64,000 nt of DNA, taken from Leifsonia sp. CL147 (GTDB taxonomy: Bacteria > Actinomycetota > Actinomycetes > Actinomycetales > Microbacteriaceae). Both the position numbers and the translations under genes were made by a program. A model generated the notes under the pieces. That model saw only the letters and a list, made by a program, of their open reading frames with translations, was not told the origin of the DNA and ran no database searches. Shown piece after piece: positions 48,199-57,794 of the stretch. Location of the stretch: the NCBI RefSeq assembly GCF_900114565.1, contig NZ_FOTM01000008.1:84442-148441 (forward strand), read 5' to 3'. Every line of letters starts with the position of its first letter. Within the stretch, counting starts at the first letter, position 1.

Positions 48199-49473
48199 AT
48201 GGCAGCAGGCGGCGTGGGATCGGCGGCGAAGGCGGCGGCGAAGCCGGCGGCGGGTACGGCGCGGAGCCGGAAGCCGCCGCAGGGCCGGGGCATCGGCGCC
48301 GGCGTCCTGGGCGCCGTCGGCATCGTCGCCGGGGGGCTGGTGGTCGGAACCGCCGCGCTCGCCGCCGTGGCGACCACGCGCGTCGCCCGCACCGTCATCA
48401 CACCCGTGCGACGTCGACCGCAGAACCAGACCATCCGCGCCTTCGACGAGCAACTCGGGACGGTGACACTGCGTGCGACGCCGGATGCGTCCATGCCCGG
48501 GCGCTTCGGCCTCTGGTGGGGTTCGGACACGTGCTTCGCGAAGGTCGGCGGGCTGATCGAGCGCGGTGACGGGACCGTGACGCGCGAGCTCGAGCGCGTC
48601 GAGTTCGGAGCGCTGCGCGTGGGTCGCGCGCGCATCAGCGGCTACTACTACCTGCGGCCGGAGGAGCTCGGCCTGCCGGTGGCGAGCGTCGAGATCCCGA
48701 CCGACCTGGGTCAGGCGCCGGCCTGGATCTTCCCCGCGCCGGACGATGCCGATGAGGGTCGCTGGGTCATCCAGGTGCACGGCTGGGGCGCGACGCGACA
48801 GGAAGGACTGCGTTCCGTCCGCACGTACCACGATGCGGGCTTCACCTGCCTGCTCGCTTCGTACCGCAACGACGGGGATGCGCCGGAGAGCCTGGACCGC
48901 CGCTACGGACTGGGTGGGACGGAGTGGCGCGACATCGAGGCCGCCATCGGGTACGCGGTGGAGCACGGCGCACGCTCGATCGTCCTGATGGGTTGGTCGA
49001 TGGGCGGCGCCGTCGTGCTGCAGACGATCACCCGGTCCACTGCCCTCGAGCACGTCACCGGCATCGTCCTGGAGTCGCCCGTGGTCGACTGGATCGACAC
49101 GCTCTCGTACCAAGGCAACCTGCTGCGGCTGCCGGACCTCGTCACCCGCGGGGCGATGCGCCTGATCGAATCGGAGTGGAGCGGACCCATCACCGGTCAG
49201 GGGGCGCCGATCGACCTCCGCAGCATGGACTTCGTCGCCCGCGCCTCCGAGCTGAGCCTCCCCATGCTCATCCTGCACAGCGACGACGACGGCTTCGTTC
49301 CCTCCACCGGTTCACGTGCCCTGGCGGAGGCGCGCAGCGACATCGTCACGCTCGTCTCGTTCGACGTCGCCCTCCACACGAAACTGTGGAACTACGACGA
49401 GGCGAAATGGTCCGCCGCGATCACCGCCTGGCTCGCCGAGAACGTGGCGGGCGCGTCCGAAGCGGTCTCCTGA
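48199..49473 (+). CDS. Alpha/beta hydrolase with N-terminal membrane helix
   Basis: The 424-residue product has a basic N terminus and one membrane helix (about 32-60, GAGVLGAVGIVAGGLVVGTAALAAV broken by small residues). A long spacer then leads into an alpha/beta hydrolase domain: oxyanion region VIQVHGWGATRQEGLR, nucleophile serine in LMGWSMGGAVVLQ, acid in LILHSDDDGFVPS, and histidine in DVALHTKLWNY. This suits a membrane-anchored esterase or peptidase acting outside the membrane. The substrate is unknown. ATG 48199 is supported by the TACGCT box. It is a single-gene unit, convergent with the response regulator. Confidence 0.88.
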   Translation: MAAGGVGSAAKAAAKPAAGTARSRKPPQGRGIGAGVLGAVGIVAGGLVVGTAALAAVATTRVARTVITPVRRRPQNQTIRAFDEQLGTVTLRATPDASMPGRFGLWWGSDTCFAKVGGLIERGDGTVTRELERVEFGALRVGRARISGYYYLRPEELGLPVASVEIPTDLGQAPAWIFPAPDDADEGRWVIQVHGWGATRQEGLRSVRTYHDAGFTCLLASYRNDGDAPESLDRRYGLGGTEWRDIEAAIGYAVEHGARSIVLMGWSMGGAVVLQTITRSTALEHVTGIVLESPVVDWIDTLSYQGNLLRLPDLVTRGAMRLIESEWSGPITGQGAPIDLRSMDFVARASELSLPMLILHSDDDGFVPSTGSRALAEARSDIVTLVSFDVALHTKLWNYDEAKWSAAITAWLAENVAGASEAVS

Positions 49474-49504
49474 GGAAAACCACCCAAGAATCGGCATCCG
49501 GTCG

Positions 49505-50098
49505 TCACAGATACCCGAGGAGGCGGGCCAGACGAACGGCTTCGGTGCGCGAGTGCGCGTGCAGCTTGTCGAACGCATTCGCGAGATGCCGGCGCACCGT
49601 CCCTTCAGCGATGGACAGGATTGTGGCGATCGTGCGGTTGCCATGTCCGTGCGCCACAAGTCGAAGTACTTCCGTCTCGCGGACAGTCAGAACGCCCGGG
49701 CCGGAATCCGATGCTCTCTGGCGGCGAATGCTCGCGAGTCGTTGGAGGACCTCTGCGGTTGGAGTCGTCTTGGAGAGGACCTCGTCCACGCCCGCGGCCA
49801 CCAGTTGTCTCGTCATGGAGCCGCCGGAGTACATCGTGAGCACTGCGATCCGCATTTCTGCGTGCTGCGCACGAACAGCGCGAATCGTGTCGCCCACCGG
49901 AGGGCCCGGCATCTCAATGTCCAAGCAGAGAACGTCCGGGTTGTGCTCAAGGGCAAGCCTGATCGCTTCGTCCGAGGTGCAGCCGACACCTACGACTTGG
50001 AAACGGCCGGAACGCTCCAGCGCAGTCACCAGACCCTCCCGCAAGATCGGGTGGTCGTCCACCACGACGATACGAGTGTCATCCACGGCTTGACGCAT
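49505..50098 (-). CDS. NarL/LuxR-type response regulator
   Basis: The 197-residue product has a receiver domain (D14, D15, phosphorylated D60 in LCLDIEMPG, and the lysine in EVLSKTTP) and a C-terminal LuxR helix-turn-helix (about 137-195, LTVRETEVLRLVAHGHGNRTIATIL). ATG 50098 overlaps the end of the histidine kinase gene by 20 bases, so the two proteins are made together. It likely controls the divergent secreted-protein genes starting at 51245; that target is inferred from position only. Confidence 0.92.
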   Translation of the reverse strand: MRQAVDDTRIVVVDDHPILREGLVTALERSGRFQVVGVGCTSDEAIRLALEHNPDVLCLDIEMPGPPVGDTIRAVRAQHAEMRIAVLTMYSGGSMTRQLVAAGVDEVLSKTTPTAEVLQRLASIRRQRASDSGPGVLTVRETEVLRLVAHGHGNRTIATILSIAEGTVRRHLANAFDKLHAHSRTEAVRLARLLGYL

Positions 50099-51134
50099 CT
50101 ACAGGGAGACTGAGGCTCATGGCCGTTCCACAGCTGTCGCTTGTCACTTCGAAACGTGCGCCGAGGACAGCAGACCGCTCGCGCATCCCCACGAGTCCCC
50201 ATGGTGTGCGCGGCCCCGGCTCGACCGGACGGATACCGCCTCCATCGTCGTGAACAGTGACATGGCAAGCGGTCGGCTCCCAAACGCATTTCACGTCGAT
50301 CCGTGAGGCGTCGACGGCGTGAGCCCGAGCATTCCGGATCGCCTCGCGCGTAATCGCGAAGATCTCTTCAGCGATTTCCTGCCTGATCAGCGGCTCGTGG
50401 CCTAGCACCTCAAGGCTGACCGTCGGGGTGCCGACGTAATCGGAGCAGAAATCCTCGATCGCTTGAGACATCGAACGCCCATCGAGCGACTCTCGCAGAT
50501 TGGTGGCGATGTCCTGGACATCGAGGAGTGCGTTTCTCAACGCTGTCAGGGAGCTGTCGTCGGCCAGGATGCACCCGCCGCTCTGGTGATCCTCCCAAGC
50601 TCGGATGGCGACGAGGATTTCCGGCCCGACACGATCGTGCAACTCCCGGGCTACCGCAAGTCGTGCATCGGCGGACGACGTCAGCAGCCGTTCCCGAAGC
50701 GCGCTCGTGTACGCGATCGCTCCTTGCGGGAAGCGTCGCCAGATCGCCCGATGCAGCGATTGCGCCACACGGACGGGATCGGCGACATTCCGAAGGTCTT
50801 CCGCCATGAGAGGCAAGGCGATGTCGAAGAGAATTTCCGCGAGCATGAGCGGCACCGCGGGATGTTCTACGCGATCTGCCGCTTCGACACCGATCTCCAC
50901 GGATTCCGTGTCAAGTGCATAGACGAATGACAGTGGGCTCTGCTCGTGAGGTGTCTGCTCGGCGCGGCGGTACGCCTCGACGAGCATCGAACGCGTTTGC
51001 TGCTTCAGAAGATCGTCGCTCGTCGTGAAGTAGTCAGCGATGTCCGGGTGCTTGAGAAGTTCCCTCCCATAGGCATCAAGGATCTCATCGATGGCGGCTC
51101 GGGGGTGTGGGCGGATTCGGACGTCGTGCACCAT
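50079..51134 (-). CDS. Cytosolic histidine kinase of NarL type
   Basis: The 351-residue product has an N-terminal helical sensor region of unknown type (about 1-165), then a HisKA_3 dimerisation domain with the phosphorylated histidine in VARELHDRVGPEIL. A GHKL ATPase domain follows (EAIRNARAHAVDASRI, HDDGGGIRP, GLVGMRERSAVLGA). No membrane segment is present, so the signal should be intracellular. ATG 51134 is used; GTG 51131 would fit a TATATT box at a leaderless distance. The frame is open farther upstream but that part covers the promoter region of the divergent gene. Confidence 0.87.
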   Translation of the reverse strand: MVHDVRIRPHPRAAIDEILDAYGRELLKHPDIADYFTTSDDLLKQQTRSMLVEAYRRAEQTPHEQSPLSFVYALDTESVEIGVEAADRVEHPAVPLMLAEILFDIALPLMAEDLRNVADPVRVAQSLHRAIWRRFPQGAIAYTSALRERLLTSSADARLAVARELHDRVGPEILVAIRAWEDHQSGGCILADDSSLTALRNALLDVQDIATNLRESLDGRSMSQAIEDFCSDYVGTPTVSLEVLGHEPLIRQEIAEEIFAITREAIRNARAHAVDASRIDVKCVWEPTACHVTVHDDGGGIRPVEPGPRTPWGLVGMRERSAVLGARFEVTSDSCGTAMSLSLPVDASSRG

Positions 51135-51244
51135 CGCAATATACACAATTCGGCACATTGATCGTAGATGCGACCGGCCAATACGGTCAGATGTGTTCGG
51201 GGTTTCTGTTGCCGCGGCGATAGTTGTACTTAAGGAGTAGTTGG

Positions 51245-51880
51245 ATGATGGAAGGCCGCGCGTATAGCAGAGGCTCAAGAACGTCTCTATCCGTCGCATC
51301 GGTAGCCGCTGTAGCTCTCGTGGTCAGCGCATTTGTGATCGCCACAGCTTCAAGCTCTGCCGAGGCGGGCGATCAGCCGAAGATCCTTCGAGCCGGGTCG
51401 TCAATCGGGGGTGCATCATCCGACGAGGGTCTTCGATCCTGCACGGTCACAGTCCCCGGCCGCCGGATTTCCGACGGGAAGCCGCAGCTGCTCACCTCTG
51501 GATGGTGCGGCGACCGATCGATCACAGGCTCTGACCGATTCACCCTCATCGAGCGCTCATCGGCGGGCGGCTCCGCGATCGCCTCGGGTACGGGCGACCT
51601 GGGCTCGAAAGCGATCGGCACCTCACTCTGGGAGCCCGACGGTATCGGACTTGTCGACCTCACCGCTTCAGACGCATCCACGTTGCCCGAAACAATTACC
51701 TGGGGTCTCAGCAGCGGAGCGCCCCTCGCCTCAGCCCCGATCAAGATCCGCGACGTCGTCGCGCCAAAGGTGGGCGATCCCATCTGCAAGTCGAGTGACA
51801 TCACGGGCTGGACCTGTGCTCAACTCGCGGCGAAACGGGAGCGCCGGGGATGGTGGGCTCATCCCTGGTCGGTATGTTGA
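51245..51880 (+). CDS. Secreted trypsin-like fold protein, N-terminal part (frame broken)
   Basis: Translation starts at ATG 51245 with AAGGAG 7 bases upstream. It gives a signal peptide (about 1-42, SVASVAAVALVVSAFVIATASSSAEA), then a secreted domain with CTVTVPG, LTSGWCGDRS and CKSSDITGWTCAQL, a pattern seen in chymotrypsin-like proteins of actinobacteria. This frame ends at 51880. The next part of the expected sequence (RGETGAPGMVGSSLVGMLIG, resembling the GDSGGP region) is in the frame used by the following entry. The two entries are therefore probably one gene with a frameshift near 51820-51840, consistent with the loss of one base. A sequencing error is possible. Confidence 0.6.
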   Translation: MMEGRAYSRGSRTSLSVASVAAVALVVSAFVIATASSSAEAGDQPKILRAGSSIGGASSDEGLRSCTVTVPGRRISDGKPQLLTSGWCGDRSITGSDRFTLIERSSAGGSAIASGTGDLGSKAIGTSLWEPDGIGLVDLTASDASTLPETITWGLSSGAPLASAPIKIRDVVAPKVGDPICKSSDITGWTCAQLAAKRERRGWWAHPWSVC

Positions 51881-53175
51881 TCGGTTCGTCGTTCTCAGAC
51901 ACCTGCAACCCAGCCGCGCAGGACGCCGGCCAGCCATACTCGTCCTTCCTCTCGATCAAGAGCGCATCGGGACGGCCGTCCGCACTCAGCACCCTCGCCG
52001 GGCGGTGGGAACCGCAGATCGCAGTCGAGCCTCCGGTGGTCGCCAACGCCGCGGGCACCGCCATCGCTGCGACATCGAGTATTCGGGGAACCCTTCCTTT
52101 CGGGGGCAGCAACCACACAGTCACCCTTTCCCCATCGTCAAAGCCGCCGATCACGACGGCTGTTCGCCCTGACGGCTCATGGGAGATACCGCTGTCGGGG
52201 ATCGCGCCTGGCCGGTACTCGTACTCCTTGACCGCGGGCTGGGGGACCTCGAACAAGTCCACTCCCGTGAGTGGGACACTCACGGTGATCGAGACGACGA
52301 GGATCGCCGGAGCGGACCGGTGGACCGGTTCGGTGCTCGCATCCAAGGCGGCCTTTCCCACAACCGCGCCGGTTGTCTACGTGGCGAACGGAGAGACTTT
52401 CCCTGATGCACTCTCCGCGTCAGCCGCCGCTGGCATGGAGGGCGGCCCCTTGCTCCTCACTCCTGGTGGATCTCTGTCCGATGTAACCCGTGCCGAGATA
52501 CAACGATTGAAGCCGAGCCGCATTGTCGTTGTCGGAGGCGAAGCCGCGGTGGCTTCCGCAGTCTCCAATCAGCTCGCATCGTTGGCGTCCGTGACGCGGA
52601 TCGCTGGTGCGGACCGATTCGAAACATCACGCGCAGTGGCAGCACGCTTCCCTGCCACCTCGGTCGCCTATCTGGCGAGCGGCCTCGACTTTCCCGACGC
52701 GCTTTCTGCTTCCGCAGCAGGAGGCGCCCGGAAAGCGCCAGTGATCCTGATAGACGGCAGGCTCTCCACGGTTGACCAGCCGACTCTCGACCGAATCCGG
52801 GCTCTCAAGGTCTCGTCCATCAAACTCTTGGGCGGCTCCGTTGCCATATCGGCTGGGATTCAAACCCAGCTCTCGGGAAGTTTCACCGTCGGTCGCTTTG
52901 CCGGGAGTGTCCGAGAGGACACCTCGCGGCTGGTGAACGACGACTACTTCCAAACCGCCGCTTCCGCGTATATCGCAACGTCGGGGTCATTCCCTGATGC
53001 CTTGAGCGGGGGAGCGCTCGCCGCCCGCAACCGCAGCCCCCTCTATCTCGTTCCCGGCGGGTGCGTGCCCGCCGCCACACTTCAGTCCATCGCAGCCCGA
53101 GGAGCCACCACGGTGATCACCCTCGGGGGGGCCGCCGTCGTGAGCGAAGCCGCCAAGAACCTCGCGTCATGCTGA
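51850..53175 (+). CDS. Cell wall-binding repeat 2 (CWB2) protein, C-terminal part
   Basis: The 441-residue frame begins in the likely continuation of the trypsin-like domain (MVGSSLVGMLIGSSFSDTC), then an Ig-like or linker region (about 60-150) ending GTLTVIE. Three CWB2 repeats follow; the first two start TRIAGADRWTGSVLA and TRIAGADRFETSRAV, the third is GRFAGSVREDTSRLV. Each has the FPDALSASA or FPDALSGGA and VVVGG-type strands. CWB2 repeats bind cell-wall anionic polymers. ATG 51850 is only the first start in frame and has no ribosome site, so this is best read as the second half of the gene starting at 51245. Confidence 0.75.
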   Translation: MVGSSLVGMLIGSSFSDTCNPAAQDAGQPYSSFLSIKSASGRPSALSTLAGRWEPQIAVEPPVVANAAGTAIAATSSIRGTLPFGGSNHTVTLSPSSKPPITTAVRPDGSWEIPLSGIAPGRYSYSLTAGWGTSNKSTPVSGTLTVIETTRIAGADRWTGSVLASKAAFPTTAPVVYVANGETFPDALSASAAAGMEGGPLLLTPGGSLSDVTRAEIQRLKPSRIVVVGGEAAVASAVSNQLASLASVTRIAGADRFETSRAVAARFPATSVAYLASGLDFPDALSASAAGGARKAPVILIDGRLSTVDQPTLDRIRALKVSSIKLLGGSVAISAGIQTQLSGSFTVGRFAGSVREDTSRLVNDDYFQTAASAYIATSGSFPDALSGGALAARNRSPLYLVPGGCVPAATLQSIAARGATTVITLGGAAVVSEAAKNLASC

Positions 53176-53195
53176 CGCATCGAAGGAGAACTCCA

Positions 53196-54284
53196 ATGAA
53201 GTCACGCCGGAGTCGCACTCGTTGCGCGGTCCTTGCCGCGGTCGGAGTGCTCGCCGTCGGCGCCCTGGCCATGCCGCCATCGAACGCCGCCGCTACAGCT
53301 GCAACTGCAGAAGCCAGCACGGAGAATCCATGGAAGGACGCCGCTCTGCTTCCGACTGTGCAGGTTGTCGCGCCCTTCGACCATGCCATCACGGTTCGTC
53401 AGGCTGTAGACCTCGCGGCCTCGCGCCAACAGTCGATCGTAGGCGTGCGTGTACAGAACGCCGCCTCGATGGCTGCGTACATCATCCAGCCTGATTTCAC
53501 GTCTGAGCAGTTCGATGCGTGGTTCCTGCGCGAGTTCGGAACTGCGCCGCAGGCCGTCGGCTGGATCGTCGAGAAGGAGCGGGCCGTAAAAACTGACGGA
53601 TCGCCTGAAGTGGTACCGGACGAGCCCGTTGTCACGACTGGGCTCGCGACGTTCTCCGCAGCGACCGCTCTCGCGCCGAGTCAGGCCGCGACCTTTGCGG
53701 CGCGATCGGAGAAGCTTGCTACCGACGGGCCCTCCTTGAAGCCTCTTGCGGCAGCGCCAAACAGCTGGAAGCCCAGCCTGGTGGAGGTGGATATCGAGGA
53801 GGACCCGGCTAACCGATCGATGCAATTTCGCCAGTACGCGCTTTGGAGCGGTGGGAGCACCCCGGTCGCCACCCCCGTGGGCTGGGGAATGGAGTTCGGA
53901 GTCGACTTGTACAACAATGCCACGGGAACTCGGACACCCTTCGGAGGGTGTCCGGGAGATTTCAGGAAGCAGTTCATTGCCGCGAACCGGGACTACTCGT
54001 GGGCGGTCACATTCGGCTCGACGAACTTGAGCGTTTCAACCGAAACATATGCCGACTACAACGACCTCTTCGACAGCTGCGGGAGGAATTCGATCACAGT
54101 TGGTCTCCGTCATCCTGAGCGGATACCGGCTTTCAAGACCGGGCTATACTCTGTCCTCGTGTCCATTCGCGCTCCACGCGGTGCGACCGCGTCGAGCAAA
54201 GTGGGCGGAGACGTCCAATTGGTGGACGCTGCAACCTGCCTGCATGGGGATCGGGAGCAGCCTGGTGCCAGCGAACGGGGCTGA
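53196..54284 (+). CDS. Secreted protein of unknown function
   Basis: The 362-residue product starts MKSRRSRTRCAVLAAVGVLAVGALAMPPSNA, a clear signal peptide, with GAAGGAGAA before ATG 53196. The N-terminal half of the mature protein contains PFDHAITVRQAVDLAASRQQSIVGVRVQN and QPDFTSEQFDAWFLREF. The C-terminal half has aromatic strands (WGMEFGVDLYNNATGTRTPFGG) and several cysteines. No known family was recognised. It follows the CWB2 gene by 20 bases, so they are probably an operon of exported proteins. After 54230 the frame has a short unusual end; an overlapping frame continues to 54432, so a frameshift near the end cannot be excluded. Confidence 0.65.
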   Translation: MKSRRSRTRCAVLAAVGVLAVGALAMPPSNAAATAATAEASTENPWKDAALLPTVQVVAPFDHAITVRQAVDLAASRQQSIVGVRVQNAASMAAYIIQPDFTSEQFDAWFLREFGTAPQAVGWIVEKERAVKTDGSPEVVPDEPVVTTGLATFSAATALAPSQAATFAARSEKLATDGPSLKPLAAAPNSWKPSLVEVDIEEDPANRSMQFRQYALWSGGSTPVATPVGWGMEFGVDLYNNATGTRTPFGGCPGDFRKQFIAANRDYSWAVTFGSTNLSVSTETYADYNDLFDSCGRNSITVGLRHPERIPAFKTGLYSVLVSIRAPRGATASSKVGGDVQLVDAATCLHGDREQPGASERG

Positions 54285-54540
54285 CATGCACCGCCCGACT
54301 CTCGGAAAGACCCGCAATTGGGTGGCGAAGCCGAACCGATGCTGGATATCGGGGAGTTCCGGTGCGGCAACGCCTCTGCCGGTATTTCCGTTGAGCACGA
54401 GCGGAGGAAGCGGATGTTTCACAAACAAGTAGCGTGCCGGTGCCTAGAGCAACAGGAGTCGCGCACCTGATGCGCGACGATCGCGCCCTGAAATTGTTCG
54501 CCTCCCGTCGGACACATCCCGAGTACTCAGCCGGACAGCT

Positions 54541-54933
54541 ATGAGTCAGCGCTCGGTCAATGAGCGAGTCCTGTTGCGGCTTGCGACGGGGCTGTCGATA
54601 GCGCTTCTGACCATCGGTCTGCTCGGGTGTTTTGTAATGGCAGCGGGGTCATACAAGAACCAGTGCACGAGAGATGGACCTTTTGCTCCCGATAACGTCC
54701 GCATCATAGTCGACAATGAAGGGACGCGATCGCTCGGCGTGTGGCCGTTGTGGCGGCAGTGCACGTGGTCGCTGGAGGGGGGCGGCAAGATCACCGTGGT
54801 CGACCCGTCGATGTACGGGTCGACTTTGACCCTGTACGGAGTCACGGCGGCCGGCGCGGCAGTGTTGCTATACGCGCGCTTAGCTAAACGCTCAGCCCGG
54901 CGTGCACATGTGGACGACGATACGCATGCATGA
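54541..54933 (+). CDS. Small two-helix membrane protein
   Basis: The 130-residue product has one membrane helix near the N terminus (about 14-36, ATGLSIALLTIGLLGCFVMAAG), an extracytoplasmic loop with cysteines (NQCTRDG and WRQCTW), and a second helix at about 96-113. It ends with a basic tail. No family was recognised. GC is lower than in the core genes around it, as for the whole 51-55 kb stretch. The start at 54541 has only a weak upstream ribosome site. From 54934 to 55117 no convincing gene was found. Confidence 0.5.
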   Translation: MSQRSVNERVLLRLATGLSIALLTIGLLGCFVMAAGSYKNQCTRDGPFAPDNVRIIVDNEGTRSLGVWPLWRQCTWSLEGGGKITVVDPSMYGSTLTLYGVTAAGAAVLLYARLAKRSARRAHVDDDTHA

Positions 54934-55117
54934 GGCGATCTCGACGGGATGCCAATGGAGGTTGGTGGACGGGACGAGTTATGCCTAAACAGAAGACTCG
55001 AACTATGCTCCGATCGCCTTCATCTACGCACTCGTGCTCACGGGGGTAGCGGGAGTTGCCGTCTCGGTCGCAGCCCGATTCGGTTTAGGCGGCCGGCGCA
55101 CCGTCTGACAGCGTGCG

Positions 55118-56173
55118 CTACTCGTCGTGGGGAGGGAGCTCGCCCGCGGTGAGCGCGATCATGCGGGAGGTCGAGCGCAGGTACTTCTTGCGGTAGCCGC
55201 CGCCGAGCATCTCGTCGTCGAACACCTCGCTGAGCGGAACGCCCGTCTGCACGACCGGGATCTCGGCGTCGTAGACGCGATCGATGAAGGCGACGAGCCG
55301 GAGCGCCGCCATCTGGTCGTGCAGCACCTCCACGTCGGTGAGGCCGATCACATCCACGCCCTCGATCATCTTGATGTAGCGGGAGGGGTGGACCGTCGCC
55401 AGGTGCGCGATCAGATCCTCGAACCGGTCGCTCGTGACGGTCTCGCCGCGCTCGGCCATCGCCGCGACGACCCGCTGGTAGTCCGCCGGCTCGACGGTGA
55501 GGGCGTGCCCGGTCGTGTCGCGGCGGCGGTAGTCGAGGCCGTCGATGCGGATGGTCTGGAAGTTGGCGGACAGCGACTGGATCTCGCGCAGGAAGTCGCT
55601 CGCGGCGAAGCGACCCTCGCCGAGAGCGTTCGGCGGCGTGTTGCTGGTCGCGGCGATCCGGGTTCCGGAGGCGACCAGCTCGCCGAGCATCCGGGTCATC
55701 ATCATGGTGTCGCCCGGGTCGTCGAGCTCGAACTCGTCGATGCAGATCAGAGTGGAGCCGCGGAGCAGGTTGACAGCTCCCGCATATCCGAGGGCTCCGA
55801 CGAGGGCCGTGTACTCGATGAAGGTGCCGAAGTACTTGGGTCCGGGCGCCTCGTGCCAGAGCGCCGCCAGGAGGTGCGTCTTGCCGACGCCGAAGCCGCC
55901 GTCCAGGTAGACGCCGGGCTTCATCGCCTCCACCTTCCTGCGGCTGCGGCTGAACAGCCCGGCCGGACGCTGCGGCTCCCACGTCTTCGCGAACAGCTTC
56001 AGCGTGGAGACGGCCTCGGCCTGCGACGGGTAGTCGTGGTCCGGCCGGTAGGACTCGAAGGTCGCGTGCTCGAACTGCGACGGCGGGACCAGGCTCTCCG
56101 CGATCTCGGCGCCCGTGATCGCGGGCGAACGGTCGGCGAGTCGGGGGAGGGCGCCGGTCTGTTCGAGGGTCAT
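55118..56173 (-). CDS. zapE: Cell division protein ZapE (AFG1-like ATPase)
   Basis: ZapE is a P-loop ATPase linked to the division ring. The 351-residue product has Walker [18 protein letters not shown], Walker [16 protein letters not shown], and sensor-like [17 protein letters not shown]. The C-terminal part has [30 protein letters not shown]. Length matches the family. ATG 56173 gives [15 protein letters not shown]; the frame stays open for some 300 codons farther upstream, but that part mirrors the sulfurtransferase. It is divergent from the sulfurtransferase gene. Confidence 0.9.
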   Translation of the reverse strand: MTLEQTGALPRLADRSPAITGAEIAESLVPPSQFEHATFESYRPDHDYPSQAEAVSTLKLFAKTWEPQRPAGLFSRSRRKVEAMKPGVYLDGGFGVGKTHLLAALWHEAPGPKYFGTFIEYTALVGALGYAGAVNLLRGSTLICIDEFELDDPGDTMMMTRMLGELVASGTRIAATSNTPPNALGEGRFAASDFLREIQSLSANFQTIRIDGLDYRRRDTTGHALTVEPADYQRVVAAMAERGETVTSDRFEDLIAHLATVHPSRYIKMIEGVDVIGLTDVEVLHDQMAALRLVAFIDRVYDAEIPVVQTGVPLSEVFDDEMLGGGYRKKYLRSTSRMIALTAGELPPHDE

Positions 56174-56308
56174 GACGGGTTGTGCACCTTTGTGTCGAAG
56201 TCTTACCGCGGCCGTTACCAGCCGCCTACGCTGGACATAGATTCGCAGCTGTCGCAGGCCTCCCAGCCTAGCCCCGCGATTCCGGACCGACCCTGGAGGG
56301 CACAACGC

Positions 56309-57226
56309 ATGACCATCGAGACCGACCCGTCGCCCGAGTTCACCGGCTACGCGCACCCCGAGCGCCTGGTGAGCACCGACTGGCTCGCCGCGCACCTGGG
56401 CGAACCGGGCCTGGCGGTGGTGGAGTCCGATGAGGATGTGCTGCTCTACGACACGGGTCACATCCCGGGCTCGGTCAAGATCGACTGGCACACGGATCTC
56501 AACGACCCCGTGGTCCGCGACTACGTGAGCCCGGAGCGCTTCGCCGAGCTGCTCGGCTCGAAGGGGATCGCGCGCGACACCACGGTCGTCATCTACGGCG
56601 ACAAGAACAACTGGTGGGCCGCCTATGCACTCTGGGTGTTCACCCTGTTCGGCCACGAGGACGTGCGGCTGCTCGACGGCGGCCGCGACAAGTGGATCGC
56701 CGAGGGTCGCGAGCTCACCCGCGAGGTGCCGCATCCCGCGCCGGTGGAGTACCCGGTCGTCGAGCGCGACGACTCGGTCGTCCGCGCCTTCAAGGAAGAC
56801 GTTCTCGCCCACCTGGGACTCGTCCGTTCGGGAGGAGGGGCGCTCATCGACGTGCGGTCGCCCGAGGAGTACAGCGGCGAGCGGACCGAGATCCCCGGCT
56901 ACCCGACCGAAGGCGCGCTGCGAGCCGGCCACATCCCGTCGGCGAAGTCGGTCCCCTGGGCGAAGGCCGCCGCTCCCGACGCGACGTTCAAGCGCCGCGC
57001 GGAGCTGGAAGAGGTCTACCTCGACGGAGCCGGGCTGAAGCCCGGCGACGATGTCATCGCGTACTGCCGCATCGGCGAGCGCTCCAGCCACACCTGGTTC
57101 GTGCTGACCCACCTCCTCGGCTTCGAGAACGTCAAGAACTACGACGGCTCCTGGACCGAGTGGGGCTCCGCCGTGCGCGTCCCGATCGCGACCGGCGCCG
57201 AGCCGGGCGAGGTCCCGGCGCGCTGA
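56309..57226 (+). CDS. Thiosulfate/3-mercaptopyruvate sulfurtransferase
   Basis: The 305-residue product has two rhodanese domains. The N-terminal one lacks a catalytic cysteine ([16 protein letters not shown]). The C-terminal one has the active-site loop [16 protein letters not shown], with the CRIGERS form typical of thiosulfate sulfurtransferases of the CysA/SseA group in actinobacteria. It transfers sulfane sulfur to acceptors. ATG 56309 has GGAGGG 8 bases upstream. The SufE-like gene follows by 47 bases on the same strand, suggesting shared sulfur-transfer work. Confidence 0.92.
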   Translation: MTIETDPSPEFTGYAHPERLVSTDWLAAHLGEPGLAVVESDEDVLLYDTGHIPGSVKIDWHTDLNDPVVRDYVSPERFAELLGSKGIARDTTVVIYGDKNNWWAAYALWVFTLFGHEDVRLLDGGRDKWIAEGRELTREVPHPAPVEYPVVERDDSVVRAFKEDVLAHLGLVRSGGGALIDVRSPEEYSGERTEIPGYPTEGALRAGHIPSAKSVPWAKAAAPDATFKRRAELEEVYLDGAGLKPGDDVIAYCRIGERSSHTWFVLTHLLGFENVKNYDGSWTEWGSAVRVPIATGAEPGEVPAR

Positions 57227-57261
57227 CCCGCCGATCCGAGATCGACACGCCTGCGAAGACG

Positions 57262-57267
57262 TACGCT
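57262..57267 (+). promoter_or_regulatory. -10 box of the leaderless sufE-like gene
   Basis: TACGCT ends 6 bases before ATG 57274, giving the sufE-like gene its own possible start besides readthrough from the sulfurtransferase. Confidence 0.45.
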
Positions 57268-57273
57268 TGAAAG

Positions 57274-57708
57274 ATGGCCGAACTGACGGGCGCGCTCGCC
57301 GAGATCCGTGACGACTTCCAGGCGCTGGAGCAGAACGACCGCCTGCAGCTGCTGCTGGAGTTCTCCGACGAGCTGCCGGAGCTGCCCGAACGCTATCGCG
57401 ACCATCCCGACCTCCTGGAGAGGGTGGAGGAGTGCCAGGCGCCCGTCTTCATCTTCGTGGAGGTCGACGGCGACGACATCGTCCACCTGTTCGCCACCGC
57501 GCCCCGGGAGGCGCCCACCACGCGCGGCTTCGCGTCGATCCTCGTGCAAGGCCTCGCCGGTCTGACCGCCGACGAGGTCCTCGCCGTGCCCGACGACTTC
57601 CCGCAGACGCTGGGCCTGACCCAGGCGGTGTCGCCGCTGCGCCTGCGCGGGATGTCCGCGCTCCTCGGCCGCGCCAAGCGGCAGATCCGCGAGAAGCTCG
57701 CCGCCTGA
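57274..57708 (+). CDS. SufE-like sulfur acceptor protein
   Basis: The 144-residue product belongs to the SufE family, which accepts persulfide sulfur from a cysteine desulfurase for Fe-S cluster assembly. The acceptor cysteine is C54 in RVEECQAPVFIFVEVDGD, and the later RGFASILVQGLAGLTADEVLAV segment is typical. Small and soluble. It lies downstream of the sulfurtransferase. Fe-S enzymes such as LipA and aconitase elsewhere in the window would be clients; this is inference. Confidence 0.88.
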   Translation: MAELTGALAEIRDDFQALEQNDRLQLLLEFSDELPELPERYRDHPDLLERVEECQAPVFIFVEVDGDDIVHLFATAPREAPTTRGFASILVQGLAGLTADEVLAVPDDFPQTLGLTQAVSPLRLRGMSALLGRAKRQIREKLAA

Positions 57709-57747
57709 GGCGGCGGCGTTCCTCGCCGAGGACACCGGCAGCCTCCC

Positions 57748-57794
57748 GAAACACAGTGTTTACACAGCACAGGAATGCGTAACACAGGCGAAAC
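57748..57794 (+). promoter_or_regulatory. Putative GlnR boxes upstream of amtB
   Basis: Two pairs of half-sites with 6-base spacing are present: GAAAC-N6-TTTAC (57748-57763) and GTAAC-N6-GAAAC (57779-57794). They match the actinobacterial GlnR consensus gTnAC-n6-GaAAC. They lie about 120-170 bases before amtB, suggesting activation under nitrogen limitation. Confidence 0.55.

Noticed and set aside
54949..55152. Small plus-strand gene before zapE
   Set aside because: No ribosome site and no recognisable protein; one alternative frame holds a membrane-helix-like stretch but has no start codon.
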